Shown here in pieces: positions 17,895 to 27,654 of a stretch of 64,000 nucleotides of DNA. The stretch's first letter is position 1. Every line of letters begins with the position of its first letter. The translations under genes were made by a program, and so were the position numbers. Source of the DNA: CATQHP01 sp965205595 (GTDB lineage: Bacteria > Acidobacteriota > Terriglobia > Bryobacterales > UBA6623); contig CBDBHI010000067.1 of NCBI GenBank assembly GCA_965205595.1, positions 186,001 to 250,000 on the forward strand. The letters run 5' to 3'. The notes under the pieces are model-generated. The model did no database searches. It worked only from the letters and a program-made list of their open reading frames with translations, and was not told the origin of the DNA.

Positions 17895-17918
17895 CGTGGT
17901 AAAAAATTCTGGCGAGAG

Positions 17919-20550
17919 CTACGGCGCCACGATCTCGTAGACTTTTTCTATCGCAGCCGCGAGAGCCGCCGGATCTTTGCCTCCGGCCTCGGCCATATCG
18001 GAGCGCCCGCCGCCTCCGCCGCCGACAAGTTTGGCTACCGCCCCGACGACGTTGCCCGCGTGCACCTTGCTCCCCGCCACATCCTTCGTAGCGGCTGCGA
18101 TCAAAGCAACCTTGCCGTTGTCCGTCGTGCCCAAAACGACCAGCCCAGAGCCGATCTTATTCCGCAGAGAGTCGGCCAGCGAACGCAGTTGTTCGCGGCC
18201 TACGCCATCGAGTTTGGCTGCGACGACCTTCATGCCGTTGATTTCGCGCGCGCCGGCAGCGAGGTCATCGGCGCCGGCTTGTGCAAGCTTCGCTTTCAGT
18301 CTGTCAATCTGCTTTTCCTGTTCGCGTCGGTCGGCCAACAATTTTTCGACAGCTTCTACCAGCCCGGGCTCGCTCACGCGCAGCATTGACGCCATACGGC
18401 CAAGCGAGTCCGTAGACTCTTTGAACTGGCCGAACGCGCCCATTCCAGTCACCGCTTCGATCCGGCGCACACCGGCCGAGCTACTCGATTCCGATACGAA
18501 TTTGAACACTCCGATGTCGCCGGTCCGCGAGACGTGTATGCCGCCGCATAGTTCTTTGCTGAAGCCACCGATCGAAACGACTCGCACCTTGTCCCCGTAC
18601 TTCTCGCCAAACAGCGCCATCGCCCCGCTTTGCACCGCGTCGTTCAGGTCATTGACGTCCGTTGTTACCTCGCTGTTGACGAGAATCTCCAGATTGACCA
18701 GGCGTTCAACTTCGGCGATCTCAACCGCGTCGATCGCGGCGAAATGCGTTACGTCGAACCTTAACCGGTCGGGCTCGACCACGCTGCCGGCTTGTTTTAC
18801 ATGCGTGCCGAGCACCCTGCGCAAGGCCGCATGCATAAGGTGGGTCGCGGTGTGGTTGCGTTTCGTAGCTTCACGCAGGTCGCTGTCAACTTCGCCCCGA
18901 AGAACGTCGCCAAGCTTTATTGCCGCCACGGCCGTAGCTTGGTGTACGTTAAGGCCCTTGAGTGGAGCTTGCACATCGTCGATCCGCGCGACCGTATCGA
19001 CTCCACGCGAAAGAATGCCGCGATCGCCCACCTGACCACCCGACTCTGCATAGAACGGCGTGCGGTCCAAAACAATTTCCGCCGCGACACCAGGTTCGGC
19101 AGACTCGACGGCGTTGCCATCAACGATCAACCCGACAACGTTTAGGCTGTCGGCCGCCATCTGTTCGTACCCAAGAAACTCGGTCTTGTGGCTATCAAGC
19201 AACTGCTGGTATATGGGCGCGACCGCCGCGGTTTTTGCGCCCTTCCAACTGGCGCGCGCCCGGATTCGTTGTTGCTCCATCTCGGCTTCAAAGCCGCCTT
19301 GGTCGAGCGTGAGATTCCGCTCGCGAGCCATCTCTTCCTGCTCGTCGATCGACAGACCGTAGGTGTCGTAAAGCTTAAAGACAGTTGCCCCGGGTATCGC
19401 GCCGGTGTCAATATCTTTGAGCGCGCTCTCGAACTCGCGTTCCGCCATCGCGAAACTCTTGTGATAACGCGTCTCCTCGTCACCAACGACGCGCGCCACG
19501 CGCTCCACCGACTCCAGCAGTTCCGCGTAGCCCGGCTTCATAAGCTCCGCAACAAAGCCGGTCAGCTTGTGCAGAAATCGGCCCTCGTGTCCGGCCAGGC
19601 GAGCGTGGCGAAGCGCCCGTCGGACGATCTTGCGCAGAACATAGCCACGGCCTTCGTTGGAGGGGGACGACATTGTCGTGAACCAGAAACGCCGCCGCTC
19701 TGGCGTGGTCGGCAACAATTCGCAAGGTAGTGTCAACGTCATCGCTTTCCCCGTAACGCAGCCCGAGCAACTCGCCCGCCTGGTCGATGATCGGGCGAAT
19801 CAAATCAGTCTCGAAGTTCGACAGCTTGCCTTGCAGGACCGCGGCGACTCGCTCAAGCCCCATCCCGGTGTCGATCGAAGGCTTCGGCAACGGAGTAAGA
19901 TTCCCATCGGCGTCACGATCGAATTGCATGAAGACCAGATTCCAGATTTCGACATATCGCGAAACCTCAGACGGGAACGGCTCATCCTCTTCGCTCGGCT
20001 CGAGCCCGGCGGGCCCGAAGTCGTAGAAAATCTCCGAACACGGTCCGCACGGGCCGGTCTCGCCCATCTGCCAAAAATTGTCTTTTTCGTCACAGCGGAA
20101 GATGCGGTCGTGCCCGATGTCAGTGACCCTCTTCCACAGTTCTTCCGCTTCATCGTCTTCGCGGAAAACAGTAACGTATAGCCGTTCTTTTGGCAGCCCG
20201 TAAACCTCGGTTACCAACTCCCAGGCGTACCGAATGGCGTCTTCTTTGAAGTAGTCGCCGAAGGAAAAGTTCCCCAACATCTCGAAAAACGTGTGGTGCC
20301 TGCGGGTACGGCCTACGTTCTCGAGATCGTTGTGTTTTCCGCCGGCTCGAACGCATTTTTGAGAACTCGTCGCGCGCGAGTAATCGCGAATTTCGTCGCC
20401 CAGGAACACGTCCTTAAACTGGTTCATCCCTGCGTTGGTGAACAGCAATGTCGGGTCATTGGCCGGGACAAGTGACGAACTCGAAACGCGGCTGTGCCCC
20501 TTAGACTCGAAGAATTGCAGAAACTTCTCGCGGATCTCGTTGCCAGTCAT
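17919..20550 (-). pseudogene. alaS: alaS, alanyl-tRNA synthetase, interrupted by a one-base frameshift
   Basis: Two overlapping frames together encode a normal AlaRS of about 876 residues. Frame one (from ATG 20550) carries the class II catalytic domain: FLQFFESKGHSRV, GNFSFGDYFKEDAI, and ETGPCGPCSEIFYDFG. Frame two continues from SNEGRGYVLRKIVRRALRHA through the editing domain (NHTATHLMHAALRRVLG and CGGIHVSRTGD supply the zinc ligands HxxxH and CxxxH) and the C-terminal coiled coil/oligomerisation part with GGGGGGRSDMAEAGG. The frames switch at a run of five G on the + strand (19662-19666); four would restore the expected VVPSNEGRGYV. All motifs are intact and the gene is essential, so a sequencing error or a very recent mutation is more likely than decay. 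Confidence 0.9.
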
Positions 20551-20617
20551 GGGCGATCTTCCATTCTACCGGGCAGTGTCGCGGCGCCGAGTACATTCTC
20601 GAGGCGTGCAAGCAGAG

Positions 20618-20637
20618 GCGCGGACGGAAGTCCGCGC
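20618..20637. repeat. Perfect hairpin upstream of alaS
   Basis: GCGCGGAC and GTCCGCGC form an 8-bp perfect stem closed by a GGAA tetraloop in the gap between divergent alaS and the hydrolase gene. A second GC-rich fold (TCCCG...CGGGA) lies near 20705. This could be a REP-like extragenic palindrome or part of an alaS leader; no T-run follows, so it is not a typical terminator. Confidence 0.4.
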
Positions 20638-20777
20638 TTAGACAGACGCTGCCGAGCGAAGCGCGTGCTCGCGTCTGTGCCACTGCTTCTTGAACACGAG
20701 GTAGTCCCGCTTCGCTCGGGAACGTGTACAATTCGAGTGGCGTCTTCGGATGCCGATCCGACCCAAGGAGGTCTCCC

Positions 20778-21689
20778 ATGCTGATTCGCTACGCGATCAC
20801 CACCTTCCTCTTGTTAGTGGTAGCTTCCGCCCAACAGCAGTCAAATTATCCACCTAACATGCCCGAAGCAAGGGTAGAAACATACAAGACGATCGAAGGA
20901 ACGGATCTCAAAGTCTGGATATTCGAGCCCGAGGGGCATCAGGCATCCGACAAGCGTCCCGCGATCGTGTTCTTCTTTGGTGGCGGCTGGCGCGGCGGAA
21001 CCCCGTCGCAGTTTCACAACCAGGCGAAGCATCTCGCCGCGCGTGGAATGGTTGCCATGAGCGCCGACTACCGAGTCTTGAGCCGCCAGGGAGTGAAAGC
21101 CCACAAGTGTGTCGAAGACGCCAAGGCGGCCGTGCGCTGGGCAAGAGCGAATGCCGGCCGACTGGGCATCGACCCCAACCGCATTGCGGCGGGCGGTGGA
21201 TCGGCGGGTGGCCACCTTGCGGCGGCGACTGCTACGCTTCCGGGGCACGATGATCCGGCCGGCGACTCTTCAATAAGCCCGCGGCCAAACGCATTGGCGC
21301 TGTTCAACCCCGCGACTGTCCTGACCGGAGTTCCGGGCAAGTACGAAATCGATCCAGAGCGAGCTGCCGACCGGGCTGAACGAATGGGAGCTGAGCCGGA
21401 ATCGATGTCGCCCTACCACCACGTCAAACCCGGTCAACCGCCGACAATCATTTTCCACAGCCGGGCTGACACAACGGTTCCCTACAAGACCGCGCAGATC
21501 TATATGGAAAAGGCCAAGGCTGCCGGCAACCGCTGTGAACTTGTAGGCTACGAAGGCGAGACTCACGGATTCTTCAACCACGGCCGAGGGGACGGATCAT
21601 CTTACACCGACACGGTTCGCCGCATGGACGAATTTTTCGTTTCACTCGGCTGGTTGAGCAAAGATGCCTCGCGAGGCGCCAGCGAATAA
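20778..21689 (+). CDS. Secreted alpha/beta-hydrolase (BD-FAE/acetylesterase-like)
   Basis: A 303-residue esterase-type hydrolase. The ATG at 20778 follows a strong AAGGAGGT site (20765-20772) and begins a signal peptide (LIRYAITTFLLLVVASAQ); an upstream ATG at 20724 lacks both. Oxyanion hole motif FFFGGGWRGG (an HGGG variant), nucleophile GGGSAGG and C-terminal His in THGFFN, with Asp in SRADTTVP, complete the triad. Related enzymes deacetylate or deacylate carbohydrates and small esters outside the cytoplasm. Its stop overlaps the start of the next gene by one base (TAATG). Confidence 0.88.
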   Translation: MLIRYAITTFLLLVVASAQQQSNYPPNMPEARVETYKTIEGTDLKVWIFEPEGHQASDKRPAIVFFFGGGWRGGTPSQFHNQAKHLAARGMVAMSADYRVLSRQGVKAHKCVEDAKAAVRWARANAGRLGIDPNRIAAGGGSAGGHLAAATATLPGHDDPAGDSSISPRPNALALFNPATVLTGVPGKYEIDPERAADRAERMGAEPESMSPYHHVKPGQPPTIIFHSRADTTVPYKTAQIYMEKAKAAGNRCELVGYEGETHGFFNHGRGDGSSYTDTVRRMDEFFVSLGWLSKDASRGASE

Positions 21690-22231
21690 TGGAATCCACG
21701 TTCGACGATCTGATCCAATACGTCCGCAACCTCGGTGCGGCTGACCTTGAGCATTCCGACGTAACCTATCTGGGCCACTTAGCGGGCGTCTACCGAGACC
21801 TAAAATCCTGGGGTTGCTCCGAGGAGGTCTGTCGCGGTGGTATGTTCCACTCGATTTACGGCACCGAGATCTTCCGGCGATTCGCTCTTCCGTTGGACAA
21901 GCGTGAGGAGGTTCGGGCGTTGATCGGAGAGCGAGCCGAACGGCTGGCGTATTTGAACAGCGCCATCGATTACGCCTCGTTCGACGAGATGCTTAGCAGC
22001 GACACCGCTCCATTCCGCATGCTTGACCGATTCACTGGCGAACTCGTCGAAGTCTCCGACGACGATCTCGAAGACCTGGCGATCATTCACTTGTGCGATC
22101 GACTCGAACAGGCTCCTCGAAGCAAAGACTGGGAGTTTCGGCCGGAAGCGTTCTCGTTGCTGGCGAAGCGCCTTGGCGGCGTTGCCGCCGAGTCGTACGA
22201 GCGGGTTTACGCAAGCATGCACGCACACTAG
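21689..22231 (+). CDS. DUF6817-like conserved protein
   Basis: A 180-residue cytoplasmic protein whose first base is the last base of the hydrolase stop codon, so the two are translationally coupled. It contains HSDVTYLGHLAGVYRDLKSW and GGMFHSIYGTEIF, an arrangement of spaced histidines that recalls small HD-like metal-dependent families; I associate it with DUF6817 from memory. Acidic residues near DDDLEDLAIIHLCDRLEQ may add metal ligands. Function is unknown. Confidence 0.7.
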   Translation: MESTFDDLIQYVRNLGAADLEHSDVTYLGHLAGVYRDLKSWGCSEEVCRGGMFHSIYGTEIFRRFALPLDKREEVRALIGERAERLAYLNSAIDYASFDEMLSSDTAPFRMLDRFTGELVEVSDDDLEDLAIIHLCDRLEQAPRSKDWEFRPEAFSLLAKRLGGVAAESYERVYASMHAH

Positions 22232-22317
22232 TTCAGGTGTGCGTGGCCTTCGATATCAGCGTAAGGCCCGTACGAAACGTGTTCCACCAGTAGATCTGAC
22301 GGCCTCCGACTGCCGCG

Positions 22318-22938
22318 CTATTGCAACGAGAATTTAGCCGATCCAACCGTCTTGTCCCAGAGAATGGCCAGTGACCCGCCTGTCTTTAATACATCGACGA
22401 ATGCGATCGTGAGCTGCTCATAAGACACAGGCAGAGCCGCGACCTCCATGCCCACGCAGAGCACATCCTTGGCATCGGTGTAGTCGTAGGCGCCCCAAAG
22501 CCCGTCGCCTGGATCGCGAAAGTTGTCTTTCGCCCCGTAGGTCGAAAAGATTAACGTCCAGTTGTTCGCTTCGAGATCAACGAACATGCTGTACTCGCCC
22601 GCCGGCAATACCTTGTCGCCGAACTTGAGGTCTGCCTCGGTTGAGAAACGCGTCGCTTTATTCGCCCCAGCCCGCCAGATTGGCGCTCCGGCATTCACCT
22701 TGTTGCCGTAGGAGTCACCGGCGCCGAAAATGCTGTTGCGTCCACGCAAAATGGGTCGGCCGTAATCGACGGCGAGCCACTTGCCGCCGACGTATTTATT
22801 TCCCTCGTATTGGCCTTCGATTTGAACGGCGGCTTCACCGCGAGGCGACGCCGGACGTTGCGCCCTAATCGTCCCGGCGCTTACGGGAACTAGTGCTGAA
22901 ACTGCTAGGGATTTCGTGGATCGAATACTGAACCTCAC
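22318..22938 (-). CDS. DUF2911 domain protein, exported
   Basis: A DUF2911 protein of about 206 residues. The GTG at 22938 is preferred because it starts a signal-like segment (RFSIRSTKSLAVSALVPVSA); the frame itself is open to 23007. Family marks: YVGGKWLAVDYGRPILRGR, GAPIWRAGANKATRFST, GEYSMFVDLEANNWTLIFS and the closing GGSLAILWDKT. DUF2911 proteins are common exported beta-rich proteins of unknown function in Bacteroidetes and Acidobacteria. It is monocistronic, separated from its neighbours by intergenic DNA on both sides. Confidence 0.82.
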   Translation of the reverse strand: MRFSIRSTKSLAVSALVPVSAGTIRAQRPASPRGEAAVQIEGQYEGNKYVGGKWLAVDYGRPILRGRNSIFGAGDSYGNKVNAGAPIWRAGANKATRFSTEADLKFGDKVLPAGEYSMFVDLEANNWTLIFSTYGAKDNFRDPGDGLWGAYDYTDAKDVLCVGMEVAALPVSYEQLTIAFVDVLKTGGSLAILWDKTVGSAKFSLQ

Positions 22939-23222
22939 GGGGGACCTGATCTTTGGGTCGTCGTTCAAATAAACCAGGGACCGATACGGGCCTCTGCGTT
23001 CGAACAATTAGACTCATCGTGCGTCCAGCTTAGCGAACACTACGAAGGAAACTAGGTGAAAACGCGATTGACGCCAACCGGAAGAAGCCTGATGATCCGA
23101 GGTAAGGTCGACCGACGGTCAACGTAATCTTTGACAGATCGGTTCCGCCATGCCGCAATCAGCAGCAGCGCTAGGCTTGATCGCCCGATCTTGTTAAACA
23201 TCGACCAATCTTGAGGAAAAAT

Positions 23223-25301
23223 ATGAAACTTCATCCAAATTCATCTATTCGCCTTCGTCTCTGCTCGATTGCGGTAATTGCTCTAGTGATGGCGGCAGTC
23301 CTGCCCGCCCAGCCGGCCGCCGACTCGAAAATCGAAAGCGGCCTGCTAACCACTCTTACAGGCAACCCGAGCGGCTCAACGCCATTTTTTGTTGTGTTTC
23401 AAGAGAGTGCGTCGCTTGACGCAGCTTCTCAGGTGCCCGACCGCGAGCAACGCGGCCGAGCAGTGGTGCAGATACTACAGGAAACAGCCAACCGCACGCA
23501 GGCGGGCGTACAGGCGATATTGCGCGCGCGTGGTGCGGATTTCACTTCCTACTGGGTGGTCAACTCAATCTATGTGCCCAACGGCAATCTTGGTATAGCA
23601 CGCGCACTGGCGACGCGACCTGAAGTTTCACGGATTGAACCGGAACCGGTTATATCGGTTCCGCCCGTGATCGTAGAGGAGGCACCCATCGAAGTCCAGT
23701 CGATCGAGTGGGGCATTAATAAAATTCGCGCCCCCGAGGTATGGCCCACGACCAAGGGAGCGGGCATAGTTGTTGCCAATATCGATACTGGCGTGCGCTA
23801 CACGCACAACGCGGTTGTCGATCAATATCGCGGGAACAATGGCGACGGAACGTTCGACCATTCAGGAAACTGGAAGGACCCCAGCAGTATTTGTGGCGCG
23901 ACGCCCTGCGATAACAATAACCACGGCACCCACACGATGGGAACGATGGTTGGCGACGACGACGCTGGCAACCAGATCGGCGTCGCACCCGAGGCCGAGT
24001 GGATCTCGTGTAAAGGTTGTTCCACGAACAGTTGTTCCGGTAGTCACTTGATTACGTGCGGTCAATGGATTCTCGATCCCAATGAGGATAGTAGCGGCAG
24101 CGACCAGCCCGATATCGTCAACAATTCCTGGAGCGGTGGCGGCGGTAACAATTGGTACATGGGAATTGTGGACGGTTGGAGAGCGGCCGGCATCTTCCCA
24201 GCATTCGCAAATGGCAATAGTGGCCCGAACTGCGGCACAGCCGGTTCGCCTGGTGACTATTTCCAGTCGTTTGCCTCAGGCGCGACGGACATTGGCGACA
24301 ACATCGCTAGCTTTTCCTCGCGTGGACCCTCGGCTTTTGGCCCGGTTAAGCCCGACGTCAGCGCACCGGGCGTGAGCGTGCGGTCGAGTACTGCCAGCGG
24401 CGACAGCAGCTACTCGAATTTCAGCGGAACTTCGATGGCGAGCCCACACACCGCCGGCTCGGTGGCCCTGATGTGGGCGGCCGATCCCGCGCTGCGAGGC
24501 GATATCGCCGCCACTGAAGCTCTGCTACGCGGTGCGGCGGTAGACTTGGGGCCCGGCACTTGTGGTGGCACCCTGGCCCTCAACAACACGTTTGGCGAAG
24601 GACGGATTGACGTCAAAGAAGCCGTTGGAGGGGAACCGCCGCCGCCGAACGATCCTCCGGATGTCACGATTTCCGCGCCAGCGAACGGAACGAACGTAAC
24701 CTGCCCCGCGACCGTCGAATTCACTGCAATGGCGACCGATACGGAGGACGACGACACTGCCTTAACCGCGAGTCTGAGTTGGACGGACAATGGAGATCCC
24801 CTCGGCTCAGGCGGGAGCGCCTCCAAATTATATTCATGTCTCGATTCGGGATCGCATGTGATCGACGCGAGCGTCACGGACAGCGGTGGAGCCGGGGGCT
24901 CGGACTCGATCACCATTCAGGTCAACAACGATCCGCCAGAAGTCACCATCCTAACCCCGGCCGATGGCTCGACGTTTGATTGCGACACTCCAGTCTCGTT
25001 TACCGGTGAGGCAACCGATACGGAAGATATCGACCTAACCAGTGCCATCTCGTGGACCGACAACGCTGCGAACTTCGGCTCTGGAGGAAGCGCAAGCAAG
25101 ACGTTTAGCTGCAGCACCGAAACCGGTTCTCGGACAATTCAGTCAACTGCAGTCGACAGTGGTGGTGCTAGTGGCAACGACACCATTTCAATCACCATCA
25201 ACGGTGGCGTCTGCGAGCCAAAGCGCGCATCTTGTACCGCCAATAGTGAGTGTTGCTCTAACAAGTGTAAGGGTAAGGCCGGTAATAAGTCATGTAAATA
25301 G
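23223..25301 (+). CDS. Secreted subtilisin-like (S8) protease with Ig-like repeats and cysteine-knot tail
   Basis: A 692-residue secreted serine protease. The ATG at 23223 is preceded by TTGAGGA; a TTG at 23211 is in frame but unlikely. Order: signal peptide (1-30), an inhibitor-I9-like prodomain (about 50-145), and an S8 catalytic domain with Asp188 (ANIDTGVRYTH), His234 (NNNHGTHTMG), oxyanion Asn330 (FANGNSG) and Ser404 (FSGTSMASPHTAG). Two Ig-like repeats of about 90 residues follow, each ending in an SGGA-rich strand (PPDVTISAP and PPEVTILTP starts). The last 29 residues carry six Cys in the pattern C-x6-C-x5-CC-x3-C-x8-C, an inhibitor-cystine-knot spacing. The protein is probably extracellular. 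Confidence 0.93.
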   Translation: MKLHPNSSIRLRLCSIAVIALVMAAVLPAQPAADSKIESGLLTTLTGNPSGSTPFFVVFQESASLDAASQVPDREQRGRAVVQILQETANRTQAGVQAILRARGADFTSYWVVNSIYVPNGNLGIARALATRPEVSRIEPEPVISVPPVIVEEAPIEVQSIEWGINKIRAPEVWPTTKGAGIVVANIDTGVRYTHNAVVDQYRGNNGDGTFDHSGNWKDPSSICGATPCDNNNHGTHTMGTMVGDDDAGNQIGVAPEAEWISCKGCSTNSCSGSHLITCGQWILDPNEDSSGSDQPDIVNNSWSGGGGNNWYMGIVDGWRAAGIFPAFANGNSGPNCGTAGSPGDYFQSFASGATDIGDNIASFSSRGPSAFGPVKPDVSAPGVSVRSSTASGDSSYSNFSGTSMASPHTAGSVALMWAADPALRGDIAATEALLRGAAVDLGPGTCGGTLALNNTFGEGRIDVKEAVGGEPPPPNDPPDVTISAPANGTNVTCPATVEFTAMATDTEDDDTALTASLSWTDNGDPLGSGGSASKLYSCLDSGSHVIDASVTDSGGAGGSDSITIQVNNDPPEVTILTPADGSTFDCDTPVSFTGEATDTEDIDLTSAISWTDNAANFGSGGSASKTFSCSTETGSRTIQSTAVDSGGASGNDTISITINGGVCEPKRASCTANSECCSNKCKGKAGNKSCK

Positions 25302-25324
25302 CTCAAGTATCGAGCTGAGCCTCA

Positions 25325-25359
25325 AAAAAGCCAACCGGCTCAACACCGGTTGGCTTTTT
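25325..25359. terminator. Strong bidirectional rho-independent terminator
   Basis: A 14-bp perfect stem, AAAAAGCCAACCGG paired with CCGGTTGGCTTTTT around a 7-nt loop (CTCAACA). T-runs occur on both strands, so it can end both the subtilase transcript and the convergent propeller gene. Confidence 0.9.
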
Positions 25360-25380
25360 CACTGAATTCAACTAGCCCTA

Positions 25381-26406
25381 CTATCGCTTTACCGGCACAT
25401 ACTTCTGAAGTCTTCGCGTATACGGCTCACCGCCGAATAGGTTGCCGTCGGCGTCGACAGCAACCCATTCCGCCCCGTGTCCTCGGTCGACGCGCGGATC
25501 GCCCCAGGGGAACAAAACGAACGACTCCACCCAACCGGTCCGCACGTCGCCGATACGAATTCCGTATTCAAAACCGGGGTTCTTTTCGTTGTCTGATGTT
25601 GAGTCCGCAACGTAGATTTTGCCGTGTTTGTCAAACGTAATTCCGCTGGGCCGGCCGAACTGCCTCCATGTGGATAGGTGCTTTCCTTCTTGATCGAAGA
25701 TCTGGATGCGGGAGTTATCGCGGTCGCCAACGAAGACACGGCCGTCGGAGTCCATTGCGATCGTGTGCGGCTGCCGCAGTTCGCCCGGCCCGTACCCGGT
25801 CTTGCCCCAAGTCTTGATGAACTTTCCGTCTTTCGAGAACTTCACAACGCGATTATTTCCGTCGACCGCGTGACCGTCGGTCACGAAAACGTCGCCGTTG
25901 GCGGCCACAACCACGTCGCACGGTGCGTTGAAGTGGTCCCGGCCGTCGCCTGCAACACCGGGGGTGCCTAAGGTCATCAAGACCTCGCCGGTCGGACTAA
26001 ACTTGATGACCTGATGTCCTCGAGTGCCCGGCGGAGTCCACTCGGGCCTAATGCCGTCGACCACCCAAATATTGCCATCCGGATCGATATCCATACCATG
26101 CGGCCAGATAAACAGCCCACCTCCAAAACTTTCAACGACGTTGCCCTGGGGGTCGAACCTGAGGATCGGATCGAGATCTGAATCGAGACATTCGCTACCG
26201 AACCGAGCGTCTGGGTCACAGCGAACGATGGCCCACACATGGTGGCCGTCGGGGTCGATCTCGACGTCGCCAACTCTTCCCATTCGCCGGCCCTCCGGCG
26301 GCTTCGCCCAGTCGGCGACTGATCGATAGGGGTTTGGATACGGCTGGGCAAGCACCCCAACCGCGACGAGCAGGGTTAGTGAAGCTACAACGACAAGCTT
26401 GCGCAT
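25381..26406 (-). CDS. Exported six-bladed NHL-type beta-propeller protein
   Basis: A 341-residue protein with a signal peptide (KLVVVASLTLLVAVGVLAQ). NHL-type blades repeat: PHGMDIDPDGNIWVVDG, HQVIKFSPTGEVLMTLG, APCDVVVAANGDVFVTDG, RVVKFSKDGKFIKTWG, QPHTIAMDSDGRVFVGDR and RPSGITFDKHGKIYVADS. The overall layout resembles the peptidyl-alpha-hydroxyglycine amidating-lyase propeller family, which is also common in bacteria as uncharacterised exported proteins. An active lyase cannot be claimed. It shares the terminator at 25325-25359 with the convergent protease gene. Confidence 0.83.
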   Translation of the reverse strand: MRKLVVVASLTLLVAVGVLAQPYPNPYRSVADWAKPPEGRRMGRVGDVEIDPDGHHVWAIVRCDPDARFGSECLDSDLDPILRFDPQGNVVESFGGGLFIWPHGMDIDPDGNIWVVDGIRPEWTPPGTRGHQVIKFSPTGEVLMTLGTPGVAGDGRDHFNAPCDVVVAANGDVFVTDGHAVDGNNRVVKFSKDGKFIKTWGKTGYGPGELRQPHTIAMDSDGRVFVGDRDNSRIQIFDQEGKHLSTWRQFGRPSGITFDKHGKIYVADSTSDNEKNPGFEYGIRIGDVRTGWVESFVLFPWGDPRVDRGHGAEWVAVDADGNLFGGEPYTRRLQKYVPVKR

Positions 26407-26564
26407 CGCATCATGCTAGCGCGAAGCGCGCCTCGAGCGAAACCGCCAGACGGCTCCGCACCCCGGAATCTGTCCCACAGAAACTGTGACCTTTCACCTA
26501 AAGTGATCAGTAGTCGACGAGATCGGAATTTAATGACAAAAATCGACGATCTTCAATCTCCGGG

Positions 26565-27488
26565 CTAGCCGTTAGCCGCGTTAGCGGCAATCCGCAGGCC
26601 CTCCCGAATCCCCGGCAATGGATCATTCGGCTTTTCCAGGTACTCCAGCGATAGTGCTCCATCCTCTGGAAACCCGACCTCGGCCAGCGTCGCAAAAAAC
26701 TCCGGCACGTTGAGAAATCCCTTACCCAACACGATCACTTCGCTGTCCGGGTCACGGCCGGAAACATCTTTCAGGTGAATGCCGAGCAGTCGTGGACCGA
26801 GTCGCCTAAGCGCCCCGGCCGGGTCTTCTGACGCTCGAATGGCATTCCCGATGTCGAGACAAGCTCCCACATTCGAGCCGCGTCCATCGACCGCTTTCAG
26901 TACGTCGGAAATTTTAGAAAATGGCGCGCCAGGTGCGTTGTTGTGAATCGCCAGCCGTACACCAAACTCGTCGGCAAGCGCCTCGAGGCTGTCGAGAGCG
27001 TCCAATTCGGGGATGCAGCTGAGATTGCGAAGACCCAAAGCCTTCGCGCGGCCGAAGACATCGCGATTCGATGGATCGTCGCGCACTAGCCGAATCGGTC
27101 CGAACGCGGTAGGTGTGATGTCGAATGACCCGAGCAACTTTCGCAGTTGGCTGATCTCCTCGGGCGTTGCAGCCGGCCCCGGAAACCGGCCCCCTTTCGC
27201 GTCCTGCATCCGGATCTGCGCCCCGGTCAGTTCCATCCGATGAAGCCCCAAGTCCGACGCGACCATCCGCGCCGCTTCCTTGATTGGGAACGCGGCCAGC
27301 GAGGCGCCGTGGATTCCCATCGGGTAGCCGCCAAACTTCTTGTCGGCGCTATCTTGTGCCGCGGCCGCAAAGCCCCGCGTGCCCGCTAAACCAGAGCCGA
27401 CCGCAAGCCCGGCGGTCGTCAGCAGAAGGCGTCGGCTCCAGGCTATCGCCGAGCCATTTGGGTCATAAGTAGTCTCTTCACGCGCCAT
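26565..27488 (-). CDS. Tat-exported sugar phosphate isomerase/epimerase-like TIM-barrel protein
   Basis: A 307-residue protein with a twin-arginine signal (WSRRLLLTTAGLAVGSGLAG). The mature part is a xylose-isomerase-like TIM barrel: LGLHRMELTGAQIRM, LAIHNNAPG, GACLDIGNAIRASEDP, GIHLKDVSG and LSLEYLEKP provide the His, Asp and Glu metal ligands expected of the AP-endonuclease-2/xylose-isomerase superfamily. Export in folded form with a metal fits Tat use. Many such proteins occur with Gfo/Idh/MocA oxidoreductases in sugar oxidation pathways, but here it is alone. The substrate is unknown. Confidence 0.85.
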   Translation of the reverse strand: MAREETTYDPNGSAIAWSRRLLLTTAGLAVGSGLAGTRGFAAAAQDSADKKFGGYPMGIHGASLAAFPIKEAARMVASDLGLHRMELTGAQIRMQDAKGGRFPGPAATPEEISQLRKLLGSFDITPTAFGPIRLVRDDPSNRDVFGRAKALGLRNLSCIPELDALDSLEALADEFGVRLAIHNNAPGAPFSKISDVLKAVDGRGSNVGACLDIGNAIRASEDPAGALRRLGPRLLGIHLKDVSGRDPDSEVIVLGKGFLNVPEFFATLAEVGFPEDGALSLEYLEKPNDPLPGIREGLRIAANAANG

Positions 27489-27654
27489 AGTGCCTGGATT
27501 CTACCGCCGTAAGATTCCAGGCGCAAGTAGGCACAGACGACTGCCGAGATATTCCGCAAGTCTCTCCCGTTTTGGGTCGATAACCAGTTAGAGGCAACGG
27601 ACTAGCCCAACCGGTAGTCCGCCTCTCCCGCCACGTCCCTCAAGGAGAACAAAT

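Noticed and set aside
17977..19035. 352-codon ORF antisense to alaS
   Set aside because: It is an antisense shadow of a strongly conserved synthetase frame with no own start signal and an S/T/P-rich composition.
20724..20777. Upstream ATG for the hydrolase at 20778
   Set aside because: It lacks a ribosome binding site and would place polar residues before the signal peptide.
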